64,000 nucleotides of DNA from a virus, in the IMG/VR virus record IMGVR_UViG_3300033148_004210, positions 1-64,000 of that record; one strand, written 5' to 3'. Numbering within the stretch: the first letter of the stretch is position 1; each line of letters starts with the position of its first letter. Below are positions 57,176-64,000 of the stretch, in pieces. The notes below the pieces were generated by a model that worked only from the letters and a program-made list of their open reading frames with translations, searched no databases and was not told where the DNA came from. A program made the position numbers and the translations under genes.

Positions 57176-57619
57176 TTATTGATTTTGATTATATTCTACT
57201 GCCATATATCTTAAAATAGACTGTAAACTAGAAATCGCTTTTTCAGCAGATTCTTTATAACCTAAAATTAAATTTTTAATTCTTCTGTATGCACTAACTT
57301 CCCCACTTGCTTGTTTTTCTGAAGAGGCAGAAATAAACTTTTTACCAGCATTTTCGACATCAATTCTGATTTGATTATATGCTCGTATTTCACGATTTTT
57401 CTTTTCTGTTTCTGCAATAGCTAATGCTGTGCGAAGATTGGAAAAAGTGCCTGTTAATTCTGTAAGGGCTGATTTTACTTCTTCTGGATTATTTACAATA
57501 TTAGTTTGCATAAGATTTGCATAATAATCCGTTTTATCAAAATCGGCTTTTAATTCTTCCAATACTTTATCAAGAGTTTCTTCTTTTTTAAATAAATTTT
57601 CTAATTCTAATATTCTCAT
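57176..57619 (-). CDS. Helical protein of the replication block
   Basis: The 147-residue, almost fully helical protein (ETLDKVLEELKADFDKTDYY, EVKSALTELTGTFSNLRTAL, SAEKAISSLQSILRYMAVEY) has probable coiled coils. It may bind DNA or another replication protein. It overlaps the next gene by 4 bases. No family recognised. Confidence 0.55.
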   Translation of the reverse strand: MRILELENLFKKEETLDKVLEELKADFDKTDYYANLMQTNIVNNPEEVKSALTELTGTFSNLRTALAIAETEKKNREIRAYNQIRIDVENAGKKFISASSEKQASGEVSAYRRIKNLILGYKESAEKAISSLQSILRYMAVEYNQNQ

Positions 57620-57870
57620 GTTTTCTCCTTTTTTATTTTTTCGGTTAATTTTTCTCTTATAATTTCTCTAACTTTTTCTGGTTGTTTCTTTAGTAAAATC
57701 GAACTAAAATAATCTATTGATGTTGCTTTATGAGTTTTTTGGTTATAAGCGTAATATCCTAACATTAATGAACCTGCACTACTTTTAACTGAATTAGGGT
57801 CTATTATTATAATATATTTTTGTCCATTTACTTGAAATCGTTTCCCTTTAAAATGTTTATCTATTCTCAT
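57616..57870 (-). CDS. Hypothetical 84-residue protein
   Basis: A small protein with a beta-rich start (FQVNGQKYIIIIDPNSV, LMLGYYAYNQKTHKATSIDY) and a helical lysine-rich end (VREIIREKLTEKIKKEK). It begins at a TAATG overlap with the zinc-ribbon gene. No family recognised. Confidence 0.5.
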   Translation of the reverse strand: MRIDKHFKGKRFQVNGQKYIIIIDPNSVKSSAGSLMLGYYAYNQKTHKATSIDYFSSILLKKQPEKVREIIREKLTEKIKKEKT

Positions 57871-57995
57871 TATTTTTTCTCCTTTTTATTTATACTTTTC
57901 TTTTTTTTAAAACTTAAACATCTATTACAACCATAATAATATTCATGTGCTCTTTTGTTATGACCACAAATACAAGTTTTTCTTTTATAACTCAT
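57870..57995 (-). CDS. Tiny zinc-ribbon protein (41 aa)
   Basis: The frame MSYKRKTCICGHNKRAHEYY then YGCNRCLSFKKKKS has the C-x-C-G-H...H...C-x-x-C pattern of small zinc-binding proteins. GGGAGATATATT precedes its ATG. Its stop overlaps the next start (TAATG). Function unknown. Confidence 0.6.
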   Translation of the reverse strand: MSYKRKTCICGHNKRAHEYYYGCNRCLSFKKKKSINKKEKK

Positions 57996-58028
57996 AATAT
58001 ATCTCCCAATTTAGTTATACCTAAATTA

Positions 58029-58352
58029 CTATTCATAATTGATTTCAAGTATTTTACGTCCATGTTCAGTTGTTATCACGATAGATTTCTTTAACTCAAG
58101 AATTACTAATGAATAAAGATTATAAAGGTCTTTTGTAAGGTCTAAGTCTCCATAAAAAATTTCATGGTCTTGTCCTTTAAAAAAATCTTTAATATCTTCC
58201 AATCGGGCTTTGTAAGTCGTTTTAGTATAAATTCTGGCATTAAAGACTGTTAGATTATTAGGATTTCTGTCATGATAACCAGATTTACTTCCAAGTAATC
58301 TTCCAAAATTAAATCCGTATTTTTGAAAAACGTCTAAATATTCTTTATTCAT
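58029..58352 (-). CDS. Hypothetical 107-residue protein
   Basis: An alpha/beta protein starting EYLDVFQKYGFNFGRLLGSK, with YTKTTYKARLEDIKDFFKGQ and LYSLVILELKKSIVITTEHG. It overlaps the upstream small gene by 8 bases. No family recognised. It lies in the RecA/RNA ligase operon. Confidence 0.5.
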   Translation of the reverse strand: MNKEYLDVFQKYGFNFGRLLGSKSGYHDRNPNNLTVFNARIYTKTTYKARLEDIKDFFKGQDHEIFYGDLDLTKDLYNLYSLVILELKKSIVITTEHGRKILEINYE

Positions 58353-58527
58353 TATCTGCCTCCTGAATAGAATCTCCGTCTCCTAATTCAAATCTGATTT
58401 TTCCTTCATCTCCATAAACTTCATAGCCAACCAACACTAATGCTGATATTAAATCTTTCCAAGCTTCCCTAGAAACTTCTTCCGCACCTGACCACCTATC
58501 AATATTTATCATTGTTTTTTTATTCAT
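58345..58527 (-). CDS. Small acidic protein
   Basis: The 60-residue acidic protein (NIDRWSGAEEVSREAWKDLI, YEVYGDEGKIRFELGDGDSI) starts at a TAATG overlap with the RNA ligase gene, preceded by AAGGAG. No family recognised. Confidence 0.5.
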   Translation of the reverse strand: MNKKTMINIDRWSGAEEVSREAWKDLISALVLVGYEVYGDEGKIRFELGDGDSIQEADNE

Positions 58528-59198
58528 TATTTTATTTCTCCTTTAAAGTCTTTTGTTTTTATTTTAGTTATTATTCTATATCCTCTTCTGTCTCTTAATT
58601 CGTATTTTAGTTTGCCTACTACTCCTTCGGCTATAAAGTCTCCAAATGTTGAATACACTCCTTTTTTAATACTGCTAATTGCACAATCAATGGTAGTTTC
58701 TCCTATAATAGGAACAATCCCTATTCCTAATTGGTCGGCTATTTTTTCCAGGTCTTCCCTTTTTAGCCAATAATTACCTATCTTAATATCGAATAAAATA
58801 AATTCTACTCGCTTTTCTCCATTAACATATTTGCCACCAGTTTGTATTTTATATCCGTATCCTTCTCCGTAGAGACAAACATCAGGCAGTTCATCTCCCA
58901 TTCCAAATATTTCTTTCATTTTTTCTAAAGGAAATAATTGCTGTAATTTTTCTAATAAATGTTTAGGCACATCTGCTTTATCTGTCTTCCCTTTGAATTC
59001 TATTTCAGGATAACATAAAGGACAAGTATAATAACAAACTCTAATATTAGTTCCATCTATTTTTTCTGTCCAGACCCATTGTAAGTCTTTTAAGAATTCA
59101 AATTCAGGTTTACTGTATTCTCCGATAATAAATTTACCTTTCTTCGCTCCTTCTAAATATCTTTTATACAATCCGTTGATTTTTGGGTATTGATTCAT
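58527..59198 (-). CDS. RNA ligase (T4 Rnl2-like)
   Basis: The 223-residue protein, starting at the ATG of the TAATG overlap with the RecA-like gene, has the nucleotidyltransferase motifs: WTEKIDGTNIRVCYY (motif I, catalytic Lys), LYGEGYGYKIQTGG (III), EFILFDIKIGNYWL (IIIa) and AEGVVGKLKYELRDRR (IV) ending IITKIKTKD (V). It may repair nicks in host or phage RNA such as cleaved tRNA. No polynucleotide kinase is visible in the window. Confidence 0.82.
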   Translation of the reverse strand: MNQYPKINGLYKRYLEGAKKGKFIIGEYSKPEFEFLKDLQWVWTEKIDGTNIRVCYYTCPLCYPEIEFKGKTDKADVPKHLLEKLQQLFPLEKMKEIFGMGDELPDVCLYGEGYGYKIQTGGKYVNGEKRVEFILFDIKIGNYWLKREDLEKIADQLGIGIVPIIGETTIDCAISSIKKGVYSTFGDFIAEGVVGKLKYELRDRRGYRIITKIKTKDFKGEIK

Positions 59199-60160
59199 TA
59201 TTTCATTACCTTCCATATTTGTTTTTCTATATGTTCCCAATCTTTATCTGTTAGCAATTTTATGAAGTTATCTTTCCCTACCGCTTTCTTTTTACCGTAA
59301 GTATATGTCTTTCCTGATAATTCAATTATTAAATATTTTAATGCACTAAAGAATACGCATTTTTTATTGTTAATTTTGCCAGTTATAAAAAAGTCAATAA
59401 CGCCTCTACGATATGCTCTGCCTTTTTTATTCTTCTTTGCAAAAATATTAATCTCCATCCCTATTCTTTCCTTCTTATCTCCACTACCTACATCTATAGG
59501 TTTACCAGCTCTGAATTGGATTCGTGAATCGTATAAATGTTTTAAAGCCCTACCCCCAGCAGTATGTTCTGGATTACCATACATAACCCCGACTTTTTCT
59601 CTTAGTTGATTAATAAAAATTACTGTAGTTTTATATTTATTTCTTATCCTATTAATTTTCCTACACATTGGAGAATTAACACTTGCTTGAGATGCCATTG
59701 TTTTTTCTGTTAAATCTCGTTCTATTTCAGCCTCTGGAACTAACGCTACAATACTATCAATAACTATTAAATCTACTTGGGGAATTAATTCTAAAAGACA
59801 TTCCCCAGCTTCTTCTAAAGTATCAGGAGTAATAAGCAATATATTGTCATTATCTACTCCATTTATTTTAGCCCATTGAGGGTCATAAGAAGCTTCAGCA
59901 TTAATGAAAGCACAAGTCTTACCTAATTTTTGATATTTAGCAATAATCTTTAAAGCAAAAGTAGTTTTACCAGAAGATTCTCCACCATAAAATTCTATCA
60001 TATGTCCACCAGAATATTGGGAGATACCGCCATCAAGACAATAATCAAGAGGATAAACCCCTGTCCTAATCTTAGGCTCTACAATAATATCAGAACCTTT
60101 TTGAACTTTGTAATTTTTTTCCAATGAGTTTAAAAGTTTATTTAGTTTTTCATTTTTCAT
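59198..60160 (-). CDS. RecA/UvsX-like recombinase
   Basis: The 320-residue protein has Walker A FYGGESSGKTTFALKII, Walker B LIVIDSIVALVPEAEI, TEKTMASQASVNSPMCRKI, VIFINQLREKVGVMYGNPE and GGRALKHLYDSRIQF, the core of bacterial RecA. The C-terminal domain is short. Expected roles are strand exchange and recombination-dependent replication together with SbcCD-like, RuvC-like and primase proteins here. It overlaps the small HTH gene upstream by 11 bases. Confidence 0.88.
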   Translation of the reverse strand: MKNEKLNKLLNSLEKNYKVQKGSDIIVEPKIRTGVYPLDYCLDGGISQYSGGHMIEFYGGESSGKTTFALKIIAKYQKLGKTCAFINAEASYDPQWAKINGVDNDNILLITPDTLEEAGECLLELIPQVDLIVIDSIVALVPEAEIERDLTEKTMASQASVNSPMCRKINRIRNKYKTTVIFINQLREKVGVMYGNPEHTAGGRALKHLYDSRIQFRAGKPIDVGSGDKKERIGMEINIFAKKNKKGRAYRRGVIDFFITGKINNKKCVFFSALKYLIIELSGKTYTYGKKKAVGKDNFIKLLTDKDWEHIEKQIWKVMK

Positions 60161-60320
60161 TTTCTTCCCATCTTTCTTCAGGAATGTCTCCTCGTTTTAA
60201 TCCTTCTTTAACTCTCTCTATATTTCCAGGTCTTCCCATAAGTTTGGCAATTCTTTCTAAAGTTTTGCCTTTTTGAAACTCGGCTATTATTTTTTTATCT
60301 GTTCCGTTTAAATGACCCAT
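60150..60320 (-). CDS. Small HTH-like protein (56 aa)
   Basis: The frame MGHLNGTDKKIIAEFQKGKT then LERIAKLMGRPGNIERVKEG has a helix-turn-helix look (IIAEFQKGKTLERIAKLMGR), as in resolvase-type HTH regions. It overlaps the gene on each side. It might regulate the recombination genes. Not confirmed by family recognition. Confidence 0.55.
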   Translation of the reverse strand: MGHLNGTDKKIIAEFQKGKTLERIAKLMGRPGNIERVKEGLKRGDIPEERWEENEK

Positions 60321-60630
60321 TATTGTATTCCTTTGCTAAATCAGGATACCAAAAACTTGAAACAGTATTTGACCCTTCTATTTTATCGTCTATTTCATTT
60401 ATTCTCAATTGGGTTCTTACCATTTCTATAGGAATTCGTTTAGTTGTTTCTATTATCGCAAACCCCCCATTATGTTCGAATCCTAAAGAATGTAAAATTT
60501 TTAAAACCTTATTAAAATGCTTGCTATCTTCTTTAGAATATATTCGAGTTTCAAGACAAGTATATAATCGAGGAACTACAGAATTATTATAAGAACATCT
60601 GGTTATAATTTGACCATAATGCCATTTCAT
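60295..60630 (-). CDS. Hypothetical protein, copy 2 of a duplicated gene
   Basis: The 111-residue protein is nearly the same as the product of 33197-33511; the last residues differ (DLAKEYNNGSFKRNR). Here it lies between a small HTH gene and a RuvC-like gene, where the longer C-terminus is generated by reading on into local sequence. Function unknown. As it survives intact in both places, selection on both copies or a recent duplication is indicated. Confidence 0.7.
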   Translation of the reverse strand: MKWHYGQIITRCSYNNSVVPRLYTCLETRIYSKEDSKHFNKVLKILHSLGFEHNGGFAIIETTKRIPIEMVRTQLRINEIDDKIEGSNTVSSFWYPDLAKEYNNGSFKRNR

Positions 60631-60635
60631 TTTAT
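60335..60635 (-). repeat. 301-bp dispersed duplication, copy 2
   Basis: This block matches 33216-33516 at about 97% identity (about ten substitutions). The copies are 27 kb apart, in the same orientation. Direct repeats of this length could recombine, deleting the glycan and half of the replication block. Confidence 0.9.
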
Positions 60636-61201
60636 TCCTCCACCAATCCTGCTAAAGCTAATACACACGCATCTGCAATATCTTGGTCTTTTATTTTTAA
60701 TTTCAAATCCAACGCATTATTGATATATTCTACGATTTCTTTTTTGAGTGCATGTCCCTTTATTTTTTTAGAAGATTTTTTAAAATTTACTTTATTTCTT
60801 GCCGAAGTTGGTAATAGAAATTTCTGCTTACGAGCCAATCCTTTAAATTTATCATAAACAAGCACCGAATGACGAGCCAATGCTTTAAGCGTATTGACAT
60901 TAGACCCAAAATAACAATCTTCAATAATATTAATATCTATTTTATAAGTTTTACTTATTTCCATAGCAAATTCATTTAATTGATTAATGAATAAATCAAG
61001 AGCATCTATTTGAACTACATTTTTAGGAATAGTTATTTTTCGGGTTTTATCTATAATAAGATAACTATCAGTAGTTCTAATAACAGCTACCCCTGTGCTT
61101 CGAACACTAACATCCCAACCTATAGAAATCATATTAGGTTTCAAGTGGATTCCTAAAAAAGCTTCTACTCTGGATTTATTAATCTTTTTTATTGGTTTCA
61201 T
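60632..61201 (-). CDS. RuvC-like Holliday junction resolvase
   Basis: The 189-residue RNase H-fold protein has MISIGWDVSVRSTGVAVIRT (first Asp), INIIEDCYFGSNVNTLKALA (Glu) and IKDQDIADACVLALAGL (final Asp pair), the catalytic pattern of RuvC-type resolvases found in phages. LPTSARNK also fits. It would resolve recombination intermediates before packaging. It overlaps the primase gene by 23 bases. Confidence 0.78.
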   Translation of the reverse strand: MKPIKKINKSRVEAFLGIHLKPNMISIGWDVSVRSTGVAVIRTTDSYLIIDKTRKITIPKNVVQIDALDLFINQLNEFAMEISKTYKIDINIIEDCYFGSNVNTLKALARHSVLVYDKFKGLARKQKFLLPTSARNKVNFKKSSKKIKGHALKKEIVEYINNALDLKLKIKDQDIADACVLALAGLVEE

Positions 61202-63086
61202 TTTGTTTTATTTTTTCCTGTTCAATTTCTTCTACTGTTTTTACTAAATGATTTTCCCAATCATATAAACAAGGTATAGGAAATCTTTTACGTCTTATTT
61301 TTGCATCTCTTACGTTTTCTACTAAAAATTGAGTATCCGTTCCTTCTTCGTTATTATAAACATATTTTGCTAATAAAGCAGGGAATTGTCCTATTTGGTC
61401 TTTTGCAAAAAAGTTATCGTCATTTCTTAATTGCACGAAACAAATTAAAAATCCATTTGTCTTTTTAACTTTTTCTATAAGTTCTGCAAATACATTATCA
61501 GTTCTCGCAAAATCATCTGGTTTAACCCAATCGAATATAGTTACTTTTCCTTCTCTTAAAATTACTTTGGAAGGACTACTTACCCACGCACTAGAAAAAT
61601 CGCCACCCTTCATACCTAATTTTAAAGCCACTTTAGCAAATCTTCCACCAGTTTCATTGTAAATATAATCTGGCTTTATTCCTTGATTAACTAATTTTTT
61701 TACAAAGTTCATCGAAAGGGTCGTCTTCCCGTATTTATTTTGACTTCCTATTATTATTAAATCTTGTTGATTAAAATAAGCCCAATTATGAAAATAAGGC
61801 ACTTTAAATTTTATAGGAACTCCGATTTGAAGTAATTCTTCTGACCAATCTAATTGTTTAATTATTGAATACTTAGCACCTCGTTTACATAAATATTCTT
61901 CTCTAACTAAATATTCCAATACTTTATCTACTCTCTTTTTTTCTTCCCCTCTATTAGTTCCTGCAATAGTCATTGCCATTTCTGTTCTACTCATTTCGCC
62001 AGTTTCTTTTAAATGTTCAAGCACTTTATGAGCTAATTCTTTTTCATCAAATACATTATATTTATCCAATTCTCTAATCATAGCTCTTATTGCTTGTTGT
62101 TGCATAGGTTTTTCTAACATGTGCTTATTTAAAACATTTAATACATATTTTGTTTGGTCAATATTTAATTGTTTTCTTAAAATACCCCCTAATTTTATAA
62201 ATTCGGTATTACAACTTCCATCTAAATTATTATTTTTTAAAAGAAATTTTTTCGGGTCTATTTTAAAATCTTCAGTTATAATATCTTCTCTTAATTTTTC
62301 GCTATTCGTTTTTCTTGGCACTGTTATTTTAGAAAGTAAAAGTTTTTTTAATTCCTTTGGCATTTCTATAATTGGGCGTATTTGTATTATTCGTGAAATA
62401 TCTTTAACTTTAGAAGGATAAATAACAACTTGACCGCCCTCATTTTCAATATCTATTTTAAGAGAATCTATTCTTGTTTTTGGAAAGTTTTTATCATATT
62501 TATAGAAAAGGTGAAACCCATTAGTAGATTCTTGTGTTAAAGTTTTACCCATTAACTTTTTTATTTCTTCAGGAATAGGTTTTTGGTCTATATCTATAAT
62601 AATAATATTACTTTTACTACCAGTTTTAACTCCTAAATTTAATCCATTAACTAACCACCCCTGCCATTCGTCTTTTTCCTTGTGGTTTTTATTTGTCCAA
62701 TCTTTTTCGATAGGTTTTTTTTGGTTATTAGCAATAGGAACTAAATCGAATCCGTTTTCTACATAAAAATCTAAAACTTTTTCTATATTTATTTCGTCTG
62801 TTTTTGTCATTACTTTTACTTTTAATAATTCTTTAAGATAATGATATTGTTCTTCTTCATCGACAGGAAAATTTTTCTCTATTTTTTTAGCTATATCTAA
62901 AACGGTATATTTCTTTTTACAAACAAAACAATTCACAATATTTGTATTGGGAATGATATTTGCTACCATCTTATCTTGATTACAAAAAGGACATTTTACC
63001 ATTATCACCTTGCCAGATTTTTTATAAGGAATTTTTCTTAATTTTAAATATTGAAGTAAATAAGTCTCTATAATTTTTTTATACAT
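61179..63086 (-). CDS. Primase-polymerase with zinc finger and C-terminal RecA-type ATPase
   Basis: In this 635-residue protein, residues 32-60 form a zinc ribbon (CPFC, CFVC). Residues about 110-245 form an archaeo-eukaryotic prim-pol: FDLVPIANNQKKPIEKDW, SKSNIIIIDID, STNGFHLFYKY, IENEGGQVVIYPS. A winged-helix-like region lies at about 345-415. Residues about 440-600 are a RecA-fold ATPase with Walker A IIGSQNKYGKTTLSMNF. It combines primer synthesis with a helicase- or loader-like motor, as in other phage primases. It probably starts DNA replication. Confidence 0.8.
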   Translation of the reverse strand: MYKKIIETYLLQYLKLRKIPYKKSGKVIMVKCPFCNQDKMVANIIPNTNIVNCFVCKKKYTVLDIAKKIEKNFPVDEEEQYHYLKELLKVKVMTKTDEINIEKVLDFYVENGFDLVPIANNQKKPIEKDWTNKNHKEKDEWQGWLVNGLNLGVKTGSKSNIIIIDIDQKPIPEEIKKLMGKTLTQESTNGFHLFYKYDKNFPKTRIDSLKIDIENEGGQVVIYPSKVKDISRIIQIRPIIEMPKELKKLLLSKITVPRKTNSEKLREDIITEDFKIDPKKFLLKNNNLDGSCNTEFIKLGGILRKQLNIDQTKYVLNVLNKHMLEKPMQQQAIRAMIRELDKYNVFDEKELAHKVLEHLKETGEMSRTEMAMTIAGTNRGEEKKRVDKVLEYLVREEYLCKRGAKYSIIKQLDWSEELLQIGVPIKFKVPYFHNWAYFNQQDLIIIGSQNKYGKTTLSMNFVKKLVNQGIKPDYIYNETGGRFAKVALKLGMKGGDFSSAWVSSPSKVILREGKVTIFDWVKPDDFARTDNVFAELIEKVKKTNGFLICFVQLRNDDNFFAKDQIGQFPALLAKYVYNNEEGTDTQFLVENVRDAKIRRKRFPIPCLYDWENHLVKTVEEIEQEKIKQNETNKKD

Positions 63087-63597
63087 TTATCCAGTCCTCT
63101 CCATTCCATATTTTATTGAATTTTTCTTTCATCACGAACGCAAGCCAGAGCTGTTCCATAGAATTTATCTTTTCATTATCTTGGATAAAACTTGAAAAAT
63201 CCCATATCAAGTCATGGGGGAATTTTTTCGACCAAGCATATTTGTCTTTCAACATCTCCTGCAACTGGTCTTGACGAGGACAAAATATTACATTATTAAT
63301 AAGAGTTACCACCCCTGCTCCATCTGTCATTCCTTGAGCTATCTTCACTAACTTTTCCTTTACTCCAATTTTACAACTACCACCGAAACCATTAAGACTC
63401 GAAATATATCCGTATCGTTCAAAAGGAAGACTATAATATGCCCATTTATTCTTGCCAAATAAATAAGTTTCCCAATTATAACTCCTGCCTTCAACCATTC
63501 CTTTTGTGGAAACGAAATCTCCTATTAATGGTTTCCACTTTTTCTGTATCTCCTTTGCCTTCTCACACATTTTTATATATTCTTTTAAATTGTCCAT
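63079..63597 (-). CDS. Conserved phage hypothetical protein
   Basis: The 172-residue protein has a helical start (KMCEKAKEIQKKWKPLIGDF), then VTLINNVIFCPRQDQLQEML and a C-terminal helix ending in W. The PRQDQLQEML pattern occurs in hypothetical proteins of other phages, usually near replication genes. It overlaps the primase gene by 8 bases. Function unknown. Confidence 0.6.
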   Translation of the reverse strand: MDNLKEYIKMCEKAKEIQKKWKPLIGDFVSTKGMVEGRSYNWETYLFGKNKWAYYSLPFERYGYISSLNGFGGSCKIGVKEKLVKIAQGMTDGAGVVTLINNVIFCPRQDQLQEMLKDKYAWSKKFPHDLIWDFSSFIQDNEKINSMEQLWLAFVMKEKFNKIWNGEDWINV

Positions 63598-63605
63598 ATT
63601 ATTCC

Positions 63606-63782
63606 TTATTTGATACTATCTACGAACCAGCCCGTTTTACCATTAATTATCATATAATATCCATCACAATATTTGCCTGTATTATTACAATTTTTACAAA
63701 TACCTTTCTCATCAGGATGATGATAAGTGCATTTTTGATATAAAGGAATAAACTCTACCTTTGGTTTCTTTTCCTTCGACAT
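63606..63782 (-). CDS. Small zinc-binding protein (58 aa)
   Basis: The frame MSKEKKPKVEFIPLYQKCTY continues with CKNCNNTGKYCDGYYMIIN, so it has C-x(13)-C-x-x-C-x(7)-C and a glycine turn as in DnaJ-type knuckles. AAAGGAG precedes its ATG. The upstream MgtC-like frame overlaps its start by 28 bases. Confidence 0.62.
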   Translation of the reverse strand: MSKEKKPKVEFIPLYQKCTYHHPDEKGICKNCNNTGKYCDGYYMIINGKTGWFVDSIK

Positions 63783-64000
63783 CGCTTTCTCCTTTTTGCT
63801 ATTGTAATTTTAATGTATTTTAATTTAAGAATTGCATAAATAAAAAATGCCGAAATAATTGCTAATGTATATTGACCCATACCGCATAAAATTCCAACTC
63901 CTACAATAGACCAAATACAAGCAGAAGTAGTTATTCCCCGAACTTTACGCTTGTCTCCTACTATTACTATACCTGCTAAAAACCCGACCCCTGCGACAAC
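63755..64000 (-). CDS. MgtC/SapB-like membrane protein, C-terminal part (5' partial)
   Basis: The frame is open to the right edge. The visible 81 residues read VAGVGFLAGIVIVGDKRKVR, GITTSACIWSIVGVGILCGM, GQYTLAIISAFFIYAILK, the GVGFLGAG...VRGLTTAA pattern of the MgtC/SapB family, with at least three membrane segments. In bacteria MgtC modulates ATP synthase and Mg2+ stress responses. A phage copy could act on host energy or membrane state. The N-terminus is outside the window. Confidence 0.7.
   Translation of the reverse strand, partial: VVAGVGFLAGIVIVGDKRKVRGITTSACIWSIVGVGILCGMGQYTLAIISAFFIYAILKLKYIKITIAKRRKRCRRKRNQR

Noticed and set aside
1-64000. CRISPR array, integrase/attachment site, diversity-generating retroelement or insertion sequence.
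   Set aside because: I see no regularly spaced repeats, no recombinase, no reverse transcriptase and no transposase. The mobile elements here are homing endonucleases.

Overview
The window is a segment of a strongly AT-rich (roughly 30% G+C by eye) double-stranded DNA tailed bacteriophage genome, most likely a siphovirus with a large genome. Shine-Dalgarno sites of the AGGAGG type and ATG starts point to a bacterial host. I see no integrase, repressor or partition gene, so a lytic lifestyle is the simplest reading. Terminase and portal genes are absent and presumably lie to the left of position 1.

Layout. (1) Positions 1-28250, plus strand: virion genes in the order tail-fibre tip (partial), prohead protease fused to a scaffold, major capsid protein, connector and fibre proteins, HK97 gp10-like protein, tail terminator, tail tube, assembly-chaperone-like pair, tape measure, distal tail, hub and accessory tail proteins. 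(2) Positions 28247-46137, minus strand, meeting the first block tail to tail: a lysis candidate, membrane proteins, and a long glycan-modification operon. It encodes several glycosyltransferases, a three-enzyme set for a UDP-2-acetamido-2,6-dideoxy-L-sugar (FucNAc/QuiNAc type), a full 2-aminoethylphosphonate (AEP) route (cytidylyltransferase-PEP mutase, phosphonopyruvate decarboxylase in two pieces, AEP transaminase), two LicD-type transferases and two sulfotransferases. (3) Positions 46142-64000, minus strand: replication, recombination and nucleic-acid metabolism (SbcC/SbcD-like pair, metallophosphoesterase, resolvases, family B DNA polymerase, RNA ligase, RecA-like protein, primase/ATPase) mixed with many tiny zinc-ribbon and coiled-coil proteins.

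The most unusual content is the phosphonate/sulfate/aminosugar operon. Read together, its genes could make CMP-AEP and a rare L-aminosugar nucleotide and attach AEP and sulfate to a glycan of the virion or the infected cell. Inside it, a homing endonuclease sits at the domain boundary of phosphonopyruvate decarboxylase and is fused in frame to its C-terminal half.

Homing endonucleases are abundant: nine intact genes plus one fossil. Seven share a small helix-turn-helix module that is joined to three different nuclease folds. Other oddities are a DNA polymerase fused to a Mom-like GNAT domain with a tRNA-Gly-like cloverleaf at the junction, a 301-bp near-identical duplication 27 kb apart, a catalytic-domain-only M17 aminopeptidase, an MgtC-like membrane protein at the right edge, a G10 tract in a fibre gene, and an internal start for the scaffold.
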